Shown here piece after piece: positions 24,786-33,186 of a stretch of 34,106 nucleotides of DNA. Within the stretch, counting starts at the first letter, position 1, and each line of letters opens with the position of its first letter. The position numbers and the translations under genes are program-made. Origin of the DNA: Novacetimonas hansenii JCM 7643 (GTDB lineage Bacteria; Pseudomonadota; Alphaproteobacteria; Acetobacterales; Acetobacteraceae); assembly GCF_000964405.1 (NCBI RefSeq), contig NZ_BANE01000296.1, positions 1-34,106 on the forward strand, read 5' to 3'. The notes under the pieces are model-generated. The model was not told where the DNA came from and did no database searches. It saw only the letters and a list, made by a program, of their open reading frames with translations.

Positions 24786-26138
24786 TCATGGGTGGCTTTT
24801 TTCAGGCACGCCCATCAGGCTTCGCGCCTGCCGCAGGGGCATGTTCGCCACGATCAGCGGATGGGTATGTTTCGTGACCCCCACCCGTTGGGACAGGTAG
24901 ATGCCTGAATGGCCCGAACATAGGTAGGCCACGAAGCAGCCTGTGGCGATATAGACAATATCAGTTGCCCCAAACAGTTCGACCCCCATAAAAGTACAGG
25001 CCAGCGGTGTATTGGCGGCCCCAGCGAAAACCGCGACAAAACCCACACTGGCCAGCAGGTCGGCGGGAACGCCCAGTATGCCGGACAATGTATTGCCCAG
25101 GCCCGCACCAATGAAGAACAGGGGCGTGACTTCGCCGCCCTTGTATCCCGTCGCCAGCACAACAACCGTGAACAGCAGCTTGTAAAGCCAGCTCCACGTA
25201 TAATCACCCGCGTGAAAGAAGTTTACGATCGACGGCGCGTCATGTCCCATGGACACGACACCAAGGCCAAGGTAATCGCGCGACCCGACAAGATAGACCA
25301 GCAGAATGGTTGCGACGCCACCAATGGCCGGACGTAGCCATGGGACAGGGCAGGCGCGACGGACCAGCGGGGTCAGGCGATGGATGCCCTCCGCAAACAG
25401 CAGGCTGGTAAGGCCGAAGCAGATTGCGGCAAGTCCAACCTTGATCAACAGGGCAGGGTGCGTGTGAAAGACGCTGCCGCCCCAGTCAGGAATAATGCCG
25501 GATGCCACGTGGTAGGACGTATGGTGGATCCCCCAGGCGTGGCATACCCAATCGGCCAGGATGGAGGAAAAAGCAGCAGGTAGTAGGGGGCGGTAGTTGA
25601 TCTGTCCGATACTTAAGACCTCCAGCGCGAAGATCGCCCCGGCAATGGGGGTTCCAAAAACCGCCCCAAAACCTGCGGCCACGCCCGATACCAGCACAAT
25701 GCGCACCGCATCGTGGTCCAGTCTGAACAGACGGCCAAAGCCGGATGCAATGCTGCCCCCGATCTGTACGGCTGTCCCTTCGCGGCCGACAGATGCACCA
25801 AACAGGTGGCTGATGACGGTGGCAACAAGGACGAGGGGGGCCATGCGCAGGGGGACGCCCCCTCCGGGTTCATGGATCTGGTCAATGATCAGGTTGTTCC
25901 CGCCCTCAGCACATCGCCCGAGATGGTGATAGGTCAGTCCAACACCTACACCAGCCAGCGGCAGCAGCCATAGCAGGCCCGGATGGGCGATGCGGTCGTT
26001 TGTAACCTGGTCCAGTAGCCAAAGAAATATCGCACATAATGTACCAATACACGCAGACATCGGTGCGAGAAGCCCCCCCCATTTCAGAAGGACGCGCATG
26101 TTTACCGCCGACAGCGTGATGAGCCGGGAAAGATTCAT
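24786..26138 (-). CDS. CLC-family anion channel/antiporter, probable fluoride exporter (CLC-F type)
   Basis: A 450-residue polytopic inner-membrane CLC protein. The gating glutamate is Glu120 in GREGTAVQIGG, where chloride-type members have GREGP. The segment normally reading GSGIP is GNNLI (residues 80-84). GYKGGEVTPLFFIGAGLGN and GFVAVFAGAANTPLACTFMGVELFG form the second selectivity region. The GNNLI/GREGT combination is, to my knowledge, the mark of the CLC-F clade of fluoride/proton antiporters, so fluoride detoxification is the best call; chloride transport remains possible. I looked for a fluoride riboswitch upstream and did not find one. It is divergent from the AbgB-like gene and convergent with the ester hydrolase. 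Confidence 0.88.
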   Translation of the reverse strand: MNLSRLITLSAVNMRVLLKWGGLLAPMSACIGTLCAIFLWLLDQVTNDRIAHPGLLWLLPLAGVGVGLTYHHLGRCAEGGNNLIIDQIHEPGGGVPLRMAPLVLVATVISHLFGASVGREGTAVQIGGSIASGFGRLFRLDHDAVRIVLVSGVAAGFGAVFGTPIAGAIFALEVLSIGQINYRPLLPAAFSSILADWVCHAWGIHHTSYHVASGIIPDWGGSVFHTHPALLIKVGLAAICFGLTSLLFAEGIHRLTPLVRRACPVPWLRPAIGGVATILLVYLVGSRDYLGLGVVSMGHDAPSIVNFFHAGDYTWSWLYKLLFTVVVLATGYKGGEVTPLFFIGAGLGNTLSGILGVPADLLASVGFVAVFAGAANTPLACTFMGVELFGATDIVYIATGCFVAYLCSGHSGIYLSQRVGVTKHTHPLIVANMPLRQARSLMGVPEKSHP

Positions 26139-26450
26139 GGGAAAATATGCCTGTGCAGGATTGGGGATGGCGTCCCGGCAGCCGGCGCATGGCCAAGGCT
26201 GACAAGTGACGGACGGAGGTCGTGGGACGGGTATTTCATGGCTCTGTACAAATTCCTCCCTCTGTTGCCGTTATGGCGAGGTAGGAATCATCAGCCCAAG
26301 GGGCGGTTCGGTTCGCCGTGAAGGCTGCACCTGGCAGAGTCCATTGCCGGGTGACAGGATGCGTTTTGCACGATGTGAAAGTCAACCCATGTGATGCCCT
26401 GATCCCTGATCCTGCGTGTGCGAAGATGCGCCTGTCTCGGGTCATGCGAT

Positions 26451-26477
26451 CTGTATGTGATGTGGCTGTATGTGATG
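26451..26477 (+). repeat. Two direct repeats abutting the abgB-like promoter
   Basis: CTGTATGTGATG occurs at 26451-26462 and again at 26466-26477, a 15-bp period with 13 of 15 positions identical across the full unit. The second copy ends 3 bp before the proposed -35 hexamer, where an activator or repressor would bind. The function is inferred from position only. Confidence 0.55.
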
Positions 26478-26480
26478 CGA

Positions 26481-26508
26481 CTGGCATGCGCAACGCGGAG
26501 CGTATAAT
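26481..26508 (+). promoter_or_regulatory. Sigma-70-like promoter of the AbgB-like gene
   Basis: TATAAT (26503-26508) is a perfect -10 hexamer. CTGGCA (26481-26486) matches the -35 consensus at 4 of 6 positions with a 16-bp spacer. Transcription would start near 26515, leaving a leader of about 165 nt before the ATG at 26679. The poor -35 together with adjacent direct repeats suggests activator dependence. Confidence 0.5.
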
Positions 26509-26678
26509 GTTGCCACTCCCGCCCTGGTTGGCGGGGGCGGGGATCGGATCGCGCGATGTTCCTTCCGGCAGGGCGGGCGTGGATGCCTTGTTTTCCTGCC
26601 GCATGGCCCATTGTTGCGGCATCCATGTGCGATGCCAGCCCGAAAAGCGGCGAAACCAGTTTTGTGCGGTGGGGAAAC

Positions 26679-28091
26679 ATGAAAAATACCGATGAAATAT
26701 GGGGCGGCGTGGATGCGCTTGGGGCGGCATTTTGTGGTTTTGCCGACCGCATATGGGATACGCCCGAACTTGCATATGACGAATATCGCTCTGTCGAGAC
26801 ACAGCGCGACATGCTTGAACGCAATGGGTTCAGGGTTACGCGCAACCTTGCGGGAATCCCTACCTCCGTCATGGGGGAGGCAGGTGAGGGCGGCCCGGTC
26901 ATCGCCTTCCTTGGTGAATTCGATGCACTTCCCGGCTTGAGCCAGCAGGCCGGGGTCGCCAGTTGCAATCCGATGGACGGGACGTCCAACGGCCATGCCT
27001 GCGGGCATAACCTGCTGGGCGGGGGCGCGATGCTGGCGGCCACGGCGCTGAAGAACTGGATGGCGGAAAAGGGGATGCCCGGACGGGTGCGCTATTACGG
27101 CTGCCCGGCGGAAGAAGGCGGCGCGGCCAAGACCTTCATGGTGCGTGATGGCGTGTTCGATGACGTGGATATCGCGCTGTCATGGCATCCGGGGTCGATC
27201 ATGGGGCCGTTCTATCCGGCCTCCCTTGCCAATACGCGCATCGACTTTACATTCCTTGGGCGCGCATCGCATGCGGCGGCGGCACCGCATCTGGGTCGTT
27301 CCGCCCTTGATGCGGCGGAACTCATGAATATTGGCGCCAACTACCTGCGTGAACATATGCCATCGTCCGCGCGGGTTCATTATGCCTATATGGATGCAGG
27401 GGGGCAGGCCCCCAATGTGGTGCAATCGCGGGTCACGATCCGTTACCTTGTACGGGCCGATGACCTGCGGCAGTTGCGCGAACTGGTCGAACGGGTGCGC
27501 GCGATTGCCCAGGGCGCGACCCTGATGACCGAAACAACAGTGCAGGAACGTGTCGTAAGCGCGGTTTCCAACCTGATGGGCAATCTGCCGCTGGAAGATA
27601 CGCTGTTCGCCAACCTTACCCGTCTTGGCCCGCCTGTATATGCACCTGAGGATTACGACTTTGCACGAGAGATCCAGGAAACCCTAAGTGCGCAGGATAT
27701 CCGGGCGGCCTATCTGGCGGCGGGTGTTCCCCCCCGTGATGGCAGCCCTTTATGTGAAGTGATTGCACCGCGTGAGTTCGTGCCGCCGCCATTCGGGTCC
27801 ACTGATGTGGGGGATGTCAGTTGGGCGGTGCCAACGGTCCAGGCCTGGGGGGCGACATGTGCCATCGGGACGCAGTTGCATTCATGGCAGATGACGGCAC
27901 AGGGCAAGAGCGGTATCGCTCATAAGGGCATGGTCCATATGGCCAAGGTGCTGGCTGCGACGGGGCGGGACGTGCTGCAAGATCCGGTCCTGCTGGACCG
28001 TGTGAAGGCAGACCATGCCCAACGTCTGGCACAGGATCCCTATGTCTGCCCGCTGCCGCTGGATGTCATGCCGCCCATCGGGCAGGGATGA
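26679..28091 (+). CDS. M20-family amidohydrolase, AbgB-like
   Basis: A 470-residue cytoplasmic zinc amidohydrolase close in length and motifs to AbgB, one half of the p-aminobenzoyl-glutamate hydrolase. The metal ligands are in the expected places: His106 and His110 in GHACGHN, Glu145/Glu146 in PAEEGG, a later WHPG histidine, and a C-terminal HSWQ. GEFDALPG precedes the site. The ATG at 26679 has GGGGAA immediately upstream; an in-frame start at 26556 would add 41 residues unlike the family. No AbgA partner or AbgT transporter is nearby, so it may act on another N-acyl amino acid or amide. It is convergent with the RlmJ gene. Confidence 0.88.
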   Translation: MKNTDEIWGGVDALGAAFCGFADRIWDTPELAYDEYRSVETQRDMLERNGFRVTRNLAGIPTSVMGEAGEGGPVIAFLGEFDALPGLSQQAGVASCNPMDGTSNGHACGHNLLGGGAMLAATALKNWMAEKGMPGRVRYYGCPAEEGGAAKTFMVRDGVFDDVDIALSWHPGSIMGPFYPASLANTRIDFTFLGRASHAAAAPHLGRSALDAAELMNIGANYLREHMPSSARVHYAYMDAGGQAPNVVQSRVTIRYLVRADDLRQLRELVERVRAIAQGATLMTETTVQERVVSAVSNLMGNLPLEDTLFANLTRLGPPVYAPEDYDFAREIQETLSAQDIRAAYLAAGVPPRDGSPLCEVIAPREFVPPPFGSTDVGDVSWAVPTVQAWGATCAIGTQLHSWQMTAQGKSGIAHKGMVHMAKVLAATGRDVLQDPVLLDRVKADHAQRLAQDPYVCPLPLDVMPPIGQG

Positions 28092-28174
28092 CAATCGCGC
28101 AACAGGGATGGCAGAAAATACCATCGGGGCAGGCTGCCAGCCGCAAAGGTTTTTGGTAAATCTGTTTTCTGCTC

Positions 28175-28203
28175 TTCCTGAACAGGCATTGCCTGGTCAG
28201 GAA
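28175..28203. terminator. Stem-loop between convergent AbgB-like and RlmJ genes
   Basis: TTCCTGAACAGGC (28175-28187) pairs with GCCTGGTCAGGAA (28191-28203) at 12 of 13 positions around a 3-nt loop. It sits between two convergent stop codons. It has no U-tract in either direction, so it is a probable but atypical bidirectional terminator. Confidence 0.55.
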
Positions 28204-28251
28204 TGAAGGCGATATCCTGAAATCCCCGCCAGTAGAACCCTTGCGCAGCGC

Positions 28252-29118
28252 TTATTCCGGCACGGCCCATTCCACATGTGACTCCGCTTGCCCATCCCCA
28301 AGGAAATGGCACAGCGATGTAAGGATGGTGCGAGCCTCTTCTTCAAAGCGGAAAGGAGGATTGGCGATGATGATGCCGCTGCCGTTCAGGCGTGACGGGT
28401 CCAGCGGTGGCCGTAACGTCAACTCAAGGGTCAGCAACTTGCGTTGTCCCGCATCCTTCAGGGTATTGACGAAGGCGCGGACGGGGGCGCGATGTTTTAT
28501 GGGATACCACCCCGCGACAATGCCTGCGGGGAATCGCTGGCGTGCCGTCATGATGGCGGTGGCAAGGCGCTGGAACTCATCACCGCGTTCGAAAGGCGGG
28601 TCCATGAAGACCAGCCCGCGTTTTGCCTGCCGCGGGGGCAGCAGCGCCGTGATGGCTTCGTAACCATCGCGCCCATGTACGCTGACATGGCGATCATGGC
28701 GGAACAGATGGCGCAGTGTCTGCTGGTCTTCGGGGTGGAGTTCGCAACAGATCAGGCTGTCGCCCGGACGCAGAAGGCGTGCGACCAGAGCGGGGGAGCC
28801 GGGATAGGACAAGCGCCCTGCCTGCTCATCCCGCATGACCGTACGGATGATCCGCAGCCAGTTTTCCACGCCCGGTGCCGGGGCGGCGGCAGATGTGGGG
28901 TGGGATGGGGCGTCAAGCAGACGGCCGATGCCATCGCGCCATTCCCCTGTTGACTGTGCCTGTATGCTGGAAAGGTCATACAGGCCAGTGCCCGCATGGG
29001 TGTCGAGGACACAGAAGGGCGAAGGTTTGCGTCGCAGTACCTCGACCAACGCCATCAGCACGACATGTTTCATGACATCAGCGAAATTGCCCGCATGGTA
29101 GCTGTGTCTGTAATTCAC
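28252..29118 (-). CDS. rlmJ: 23S rRNA (adenine-2030-N6)-methyltransferase RlmJ
   Basis: A 288-residue S-adenosylmethionine-dependent methyltransferase that modifies A2030 of 23S rRNA. The N-terminus NYRHSYHAGNFADVMKH is the family hallmark. A cofactor-binding DTHAGTGLYDL and the catalytic motif DPPFE are present, and the length is close to the 280-residue E. coli enzyme. A GTG start at 29118 is proposed because it places the conserved NYRHS right after the initiator, as in known members; the ATG at 29151 would add 11 atypical residues. The ribosome-binding site is weak (AAAGAG). It lies downstream of the permease on the same strand, separated by a GC-rich hairpin. Confidence 0.92.
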   Translation of the reverse strand: MNYRHSYHAGNFADVMKHVVLMALVEVLRRKPSPFCVLDTHAGTGLYDLSSIQAQSTGEWRDGIGRLLDAPSHPTSAAAPAPGVENWLRIIRTVMRDEQAGRLSYPGSPALVARLLRPGDSLICCELHPEDQQTLRHLFRHDRHVSVHGRDGYEAITALLPPRQAKRGLVFMDPPFERGDEFQRLATAIMTARQRFPAGIVAGWYPIKHRAPVRAFVNTLKDAGQRKLLTLELTLRPPLDPSRLNGSGIIIANPPFRFEEEARTILTSLCHFLGDGQAESHVEWAVPE

Positions 29119-29142
29119 GCTCTTTCGGCCCCACAGGTTGAT

Positions 29143-29162
29143 CCACCCCACGCATGGGGTGG
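29143..29162 (-). terminator. GC-rich hairpin between permease and rlmJ
   Basis: CCACCCCA (29143-29150) and TGGGGTGG (29155-29162) form a perfect 8-bp stem with a 4-nt loop, 7 nt after the permease stop and 24 nt before the rlmJ GTG. No U-tract follows, so it could attenuate rather than fully stop transcription into rlmJ. Confidence 0.5.
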
Positions 29163-29169
29163 GTGAGTG

Positions 29170-30588
29170 TTAATGCATGGCCGTATCCTTTTCCATCGTC
29201 GCGCGGTTTTTTTGCCATCTTGCCAGTAGATGCATTCCAACGCCCGTTCCCATGATGAGGAGATAGAGGCCGAACGCCGCAGGGTTGCTGATGGCCATGC
29301 CCATAAACGACAGCACCGCGGCGACAAGGGCAAATCCGGGAATGATGGGATAACCCGGCGCGCGCCATGGGCGGTGCAGGTGCGGCTGCGTGTGGCGTAG
29401 TCGAAACAGGCTTCCCATGGCGAAGACATACATCGTCAGCGCCCCGAAGACGGACATGGTCACGATATTGGCCGTCAGCGGTTGTCCCCCGATGGTGACG
29501 TACTGGTCTGCATAAATCGCCACCAGTCCGACACTCCCCCCCACGAGTATCGCCGCCCATGGGGTTCCGAAACGTGGATGTACCCGTCCCAGCAGGGCCG
29601 GAAGATAACCTTCGCGCGCCATGGCATAGATCTGGCGTGAATATCCCATAATGATCCCGTGAAAGGAGGCGACGAGGCCGAACAGCCCCAGCCACACCAG
29701 CATGTGGACATACCCGCTGCGCGGTCCGACGACGCTCAGCATCGCCTGCGGCAACGGGTCATTCAGGTTTGCCAGTAATTTCCAGTTGCCAACACCGCCC
29801 GCCATGATCATGACACCAAACGCCAGCAGCATCAGTGTCGTGATCCCTGCGATATAGGCCATGGGGATGGTGCGTTGTGGTGCGCGTGCCTCTTCCGCCG
29901 TCATGGCCACACCTTCTATGGCAAGGAAGAACCAGATCGCGAACGGCACGGCGGCGAATATGCCGATGATGGCGTGAGGGGTGAACGTATCCGACCCCGC
30001 CCATCCGTCATGGATGAAATGCCCCCAGGAAAATCCTGGTGCGACCACGGCCATGAAGATCAGGAGTTCCACAATCGCGGCGATGGTGACGATCAGTTCG
30101 AATGTGGCGGCGATGCTGACGCCTGCGATATTGAGCGCCATGAAAATTACGTAGGCCCCGGTCGCCGCCATTTGCGCGGTGATGGATGGATATTGCACAT
30201 GCAGATAGGCCCCGATCGCCAGTGCGATTGCCGGGGGGGCAAAGACAAGTTCCACGATGGAGGCGAACCCCGCGATAAAGGCCGGCACAGGCCCGTAAGC
30301 CGCCAGTACATAGGCAAATGGGCCACCGGCGCGTGGGATGGAGGTTGTCAGTTCGGTATAGGAAAAGATCAGCGCCGCATACATCAGCGCGACCATGACC
30401 GTCGTAATCAGGAATCCCAGTGTGCCCGCTGTGGCCCAGCCATAACTCCAGCCGAAATATTCGCCCGAAATGACAAGGCCGACCGCGATCCCCCACAGGT
30501 GAAAAGTCCCCAGTCGCCGTTGCAGGGAGGGCGCCCCCGTATGGGAATGGGGCGAATGCGAAGGCCGTTCGGAAGGTGATGCGGGCAT
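29170..30588 (-). CDS. APC-superfamily amino acid/ethanolamine permease
   Basis: A 472-residue inner-membrane transporter with about twelve hydrophobic helices. The N-terminal helix 1 region GTFHLWGIAVGLVISGEYFGWSYGW and the following TELTTSIPRAGGPFAYV are hallmarks of the ethanolamine permease subgroup of the APC superfamily, as I recall it. EGVAMTAEEARAPQRTIP is the conserved loop after helix 6. Ethanolamine uptake fits the eutBC genes starting about 1.2 kb away on the other strand. The N-terminal 20 residues are rich in Ser, Pro and His. The ribosome-binding site is weak, so the start is only probable. Confidence 0.87.
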   Translation of the reverse strand: MPASPSERPSHSPHSHTGAPSLQRRLGTFHLWGIAVGLVISGEYFGWSYGWATAGTLGFLITTVMVALMYAALIFSYTELTTSIPRAGGPFAYVLAAYGPVPAFIAGFASIVELVFAPPAIALAIGAYLHVQYPSITAQMAATGAYVIFMALNIAGVSIAATFELIVTIAAIVELLIFMAVVAPGFSWGHFIHDGWAGSDTFTPHAIIGIFAAVPFAIWFFLAIEGVAMTAEEARAPQRTIPMAYIAGITTLMLLAFGVMIMAGGVGNWKLLANLNDPLPQAMLSVVGPRSGYVHMLVWLGLFGLVASFHGIIMGYSRQIYAMAREGYLPALLGRVHPRFGTPWAAILVGGSVGLVAIYADQYVTIGGQPLTANIVTMSVFGALTMYVFAMGSLFRLRHTQPHLHRPWRAPGYPIIPGFALVAAVLSFMGMAISNPAAFGLYLLIMGTGVGMHLLARWQKNRATMEKDTAMH

Positions 30589-30786
30589 TGTCCGAAATCG
30601 TGCGAGAGGTGGGATGGATGGCGGGCCATGGTGCGCGCGCCGTCATGATAGCGGGCCACGATGTCATATTATGTTATTATTATGTAATGATGTTGACGCC
30701 CCGGCAATGTGGGTGATGATGAAAAGAGATGTCCATCCCCGCCGCATGATCGGGATGGCGTACACGCATGCAGGACGGGAATGGTC

Positions 30787-31719
30787 ATGGAGAGGAAAGT
30801 TTCGCGGCCGGATGGGAATGAACCATGGCAGTGGCCCGAAAGCCGGTGGCGCGGGATTGTCAACCGCGTCAGGGCCGGGCGCAGCCTGCGGCCGCCCTCA
30901 TGGCCCGGTGGTGCCCGCTGTGCTTTTGCGGTTTCCTTGGATGCGGATCACGATACGATCCCCCTGCGCGATGGGGATGAAAGCCCCATGCGCATCAGTC
31001 AGGGTCATTATGGCAGCAGGCGTGGCATCCCGCGTATCCGCGCCCTGTTGCAGGCGGCGGGGATTCCGGCGACGTTCTTCTATCCCGCAGTATCGGCCAT
31101 GCTGTATCCTGACGAAGTGCGGGCGTTGGTGGGCGACGGGCATGAAATAGGCATTCATTCATGGATACATGAACGCAATACCCTGCTCCCACCCGAGGAT
31201 GAATTGCGTCTGTCATTGCGCGCGCGCGAAGTGCTTGCGGAGATTGGCGGCGTGGAACCCGTCGGCATGCGGACCGCAAGTTGGGATTTTTCCGTCCATA
31301 CCATGTCCATCATCCAGCAGATGGGCTTACTGTATGACAGCAGCCTGATGGCGGATGACGACCCGTATGAACTCCTTGCCGATGGGCGGCCCACAGGAAT
31401 TGTCGAACTGCCACCCGAATGGATACGTGACGATGCGATCTATTTCAATTTCGAACGGTTTTCCGCCCTGCGCCCCTACACGCCGCCTTCGGGCGTGGCG
31501 GAGGTTTTCCGGGCGGAGTTCGATGGGGCCTATGCCGAAGGCGGCCTTTTCCTGCTGACGCTGCATCCGCATGTCAGTGGACATCGCAGCCGGATTGGCA
31601 TCATCTCCGACCTGATTGCCCATGCGCGTGCGCGCGGCAATGTGTGGTTTGCGACGCATGCCGATATTGCGCGATGGTGTATGGCAAACGCAACGTCGGG
31701 CGATGGCGCGGTCCCGTAA
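30787..31719 (+). CDS. CE4-type (polysaccharide deacetylase-fold) hydrolase in the eut operon
   Basis: A 310-residue protein of the NodB/CE4 fold, most like the cytoplasmic HpPgdA/PuuE-like subgroup. The first motif is SLDADHD (Asp52, Asp54, Asp56), the zinc-binding pair is His124/His128 in HSWIH, and GMRTASWDFS forms the next conserved block. There is no signal peptide, so a cell-wall or exopolysaccharide substrate is unlikely; relatives in this subgroup act on small amides, imides or allantoin. The ATG at 30787 has AGGACGGGA upstream at 6 nt spacing; ATGs at 30709 and 30781 are also in frame. The eutB start follows 45 bp later, suggesting an operon. A role in releasing ethanolamine from an N-acyl or otherwise blocked form is speculation. 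Confidence 0.83.
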   Translation: MERKVSRPDGNEPWQWPESRWRGIVNRVRAGRSLRPPSWPGGARCAFAVSLDADHDTIPLRDGDESPMRISQGHYGSRRGIPRIRALLQAAGIPATFFYPAVSAMLYPDEVRALVGDGHEIGIHSWIHERNTLLPPEDELRLSLRAREVLAEIGGVEPVGMRTASWDFSVHTMSIIQQMGLLYDSSLMADDDPYELLADGRPTGIVELPPEWIRDDAIYFNFERFSALRPYTPPSGVAEVFRAEFDGAYAEGGLFLLTLHPHVSGHRSRIGIISDLIAHARARGNVWFATHADIARWCMANATSGDGAVP

Positions 31720-31764
31720 TCACGTTGCGCATACGCCCGTTTTCGTATCGAAGGTCAGCATATC

Positions 31765-33186
31765 GTGGCATATTACGCATCCTTGGCAGGGGAGCGTTTT
31801 ACGTTCCCCTCCCTCAAGCAGGTTCTGGCCCATGCCTCGCCTTATCGCAGTGGCGATGAACTGGCCGGGGTTGCCGCCCCAGATCCCGTGCGTCGCGCCG
31901 CCGCGTGCGAGGCGCTGGCCAATATCCCGCTTGCGGCATTCCTGAACGAGGTTCCGGTTGCCTATGAAGCGGACGAGGTCACGCGCCTGATTATTGATAC
32001 CCATGATATGCGCGCCTTTGCCCCTGTATCGCACATGACCGTGGGGGAACTGCGTGACTGGCTTTTATGTCATGAAACCGACGGCGCGTGCCTGTCCGCC
32101 CTCGCCCCGGGACTGACGCCCGAAATGGTGGCGGGTGTCAGCAAGCTGATGCGTAATCAGGACCTTGTCGCGGTGGCGCGCAAGATCACTGTGAAAAGCG
32201 CATTTCGCAATACGCAGGGCCTGCCCGGACGCATGGGGTCGCGCCTGCAGCCCAATCATCCTGTGGACAGTCTGCCGGGAATTGCGGCGGCGATGCTTGA
32301 TGGGCTGCTGCTTGGTGCGGGGGATGCGGTTGTGGGGATCAACCCGGCATCCGACAACATGGCCACCGCCCACGACGTCCTGTGCATGATCGAGGATGTA
32401 CGCCTTCGTCATGCCATCCCGATGCAGCACTGCCTGCTGACGCATGTGACCAATACACTACAATTGATGGAACGTGGGACACCGGTTGACCTGGTGTTCC
32501 AGTCCATCGCCGGCACACAGGATGCGAATGCGGGTTTCGGGGTTTCGCTGTCCCTGCTGGAGGAGGCCCGCCTTGCCAGTTGTGCGCTGGGACGTGGCAC
32601 GGTCGGCACGGATACCATGTATTTCGAAACGGGACAGGGGGCGGCGCTGTCGGCCGATGCCCATCATGGAATGGACCAGCAGACGGCAGAGGTCCGTGCC
32701 TATGCCGTTGCGCGTGCGTTTTCACCCTTGCTGGTCAATACCGTCGTCGGGTTCATCGGCCCGGAATATCTTTATGATGGCAAGCAGATTATCCGCGCGG
32801 GGCTGGAGGATCATTTCTGTGGCAAGCTGATGGGCCTGCCGATGGGCTGTGACGTCTGTTACACAAACCATGCGGAAGCCGATCAGGATGATATGGACAA
32901 CCTGATGATGCTCCTGTGTACGGCAGGCGTGAATTTCCTTATCGCCGTCCCCGGCAGTGACGATATCATGCTTAATTACCAGAGCCTGTCCTATCATGAT
33001 ATCCAGACCTTACGCTCTGTCTTTGGTGTGCGTGCTGCGCCAGAGTTTGAAGACTGGCTCCGTATCCGTGGCCTGATCGACGGGCGGGGACGGATGCGTC
33101 TCAATTCCCCTGCCATGTTTGCCGATATGTTTTCCAATATGTATCCGGGCGGCGATGCCCGTTTGGGGAGGCATGGCGATGAGTAA
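31765..33186 (+). CDS. eutB: Ethanolamine ammonia-lyase large (catalytic) subunit
   Basis: A 473-residue EutB, which with EutC and adenosylcobalamin converts ethanolamine to acetaldehyde and ammonia. Family blocks are clear along the length: IIDTHD near residue 75, QDLVAVARKI, LPGRMGSRLQPNHP, HCLLTHVTNTLQLMERG, VFQSIAGTQDANAGFG and PMGCDVCYTNHAEADQDD. It is about 20 residues longer than E. coli EutB. The start is GTG with AAGG about 10 nt upstream, and a short N-terminal YASLAGERFTFPSLKQVLA matches the normal beginning. Its stop overlaps the eutC start by 8 nt. No carboxysome-like shell genes or reactivase (EutA) are in view. Confidence 0.96.
   Translation: MAYYASLAGERFTFPSLKQVLAHASPYRSGDELAGVAAPDPVRRAAACEALANIPLAAFLNEVPVAYEADEVTRLIIDTHDMRAFAPVSHMTVGELRDWLLCHETDGACLSALAPGLTPEMVAGVSKLMRNQDLVAVARKITVKSAFRNTQGLPGRMGSRLQPNHPVDSLPGIAAAMLDGLLLGAGDAVVGINPASDNMATAHDVLCMIEDVRLRHAIPMQHCLLTHVTNTLQLMERGTPVDLVFQSIAGTQDANAGFGVSLSLLEEARLASCALGRGTVGTDTMYFETGQGAALSADAHHGMDQQTAEVRAYAVARAFSPLLVNTVVGFIGPEYLYDGKQIIRAGLEDHFCGKLMGLPMGCDVCYTNHAEADQDDMDNLMMLLCTAGVNFLIAVPGSDDIMLNYQSLSYHDIQTLRSVFGVRAAPEFEDWLRIRGLIDGRGRMRLNSPAMFADMFSNMYPGGDARLGRHGDE

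Larger units (their letters stand above)
26139..26678. other. Divergent intergenic region between the CLC and AbgB-like genes
   Basis: This 540-bp spacer has no supported gene; open frames here have unnatural composition and no family signature. It holds a 15-bp-period tandem repeat (26451-26477), a promoter-like pair (26481-26508), and a small GC stem just downstream of it (CCCGCC at about 26518-26523 with GGCGGG at about 26530-26535). It ends with a GGGGAAAC ribosome-binding site before the ATG at 26679. Confidence 0.6.

Noticed and set aside
26139..26300. Fluoride riboswitch upstream of the CLC gene
   Set aside because: I searched by eye for the conserved GGCGATGG-type and downstream blocks on the minus strand and found none; GGACGCCATCCCC is only superficially similar.
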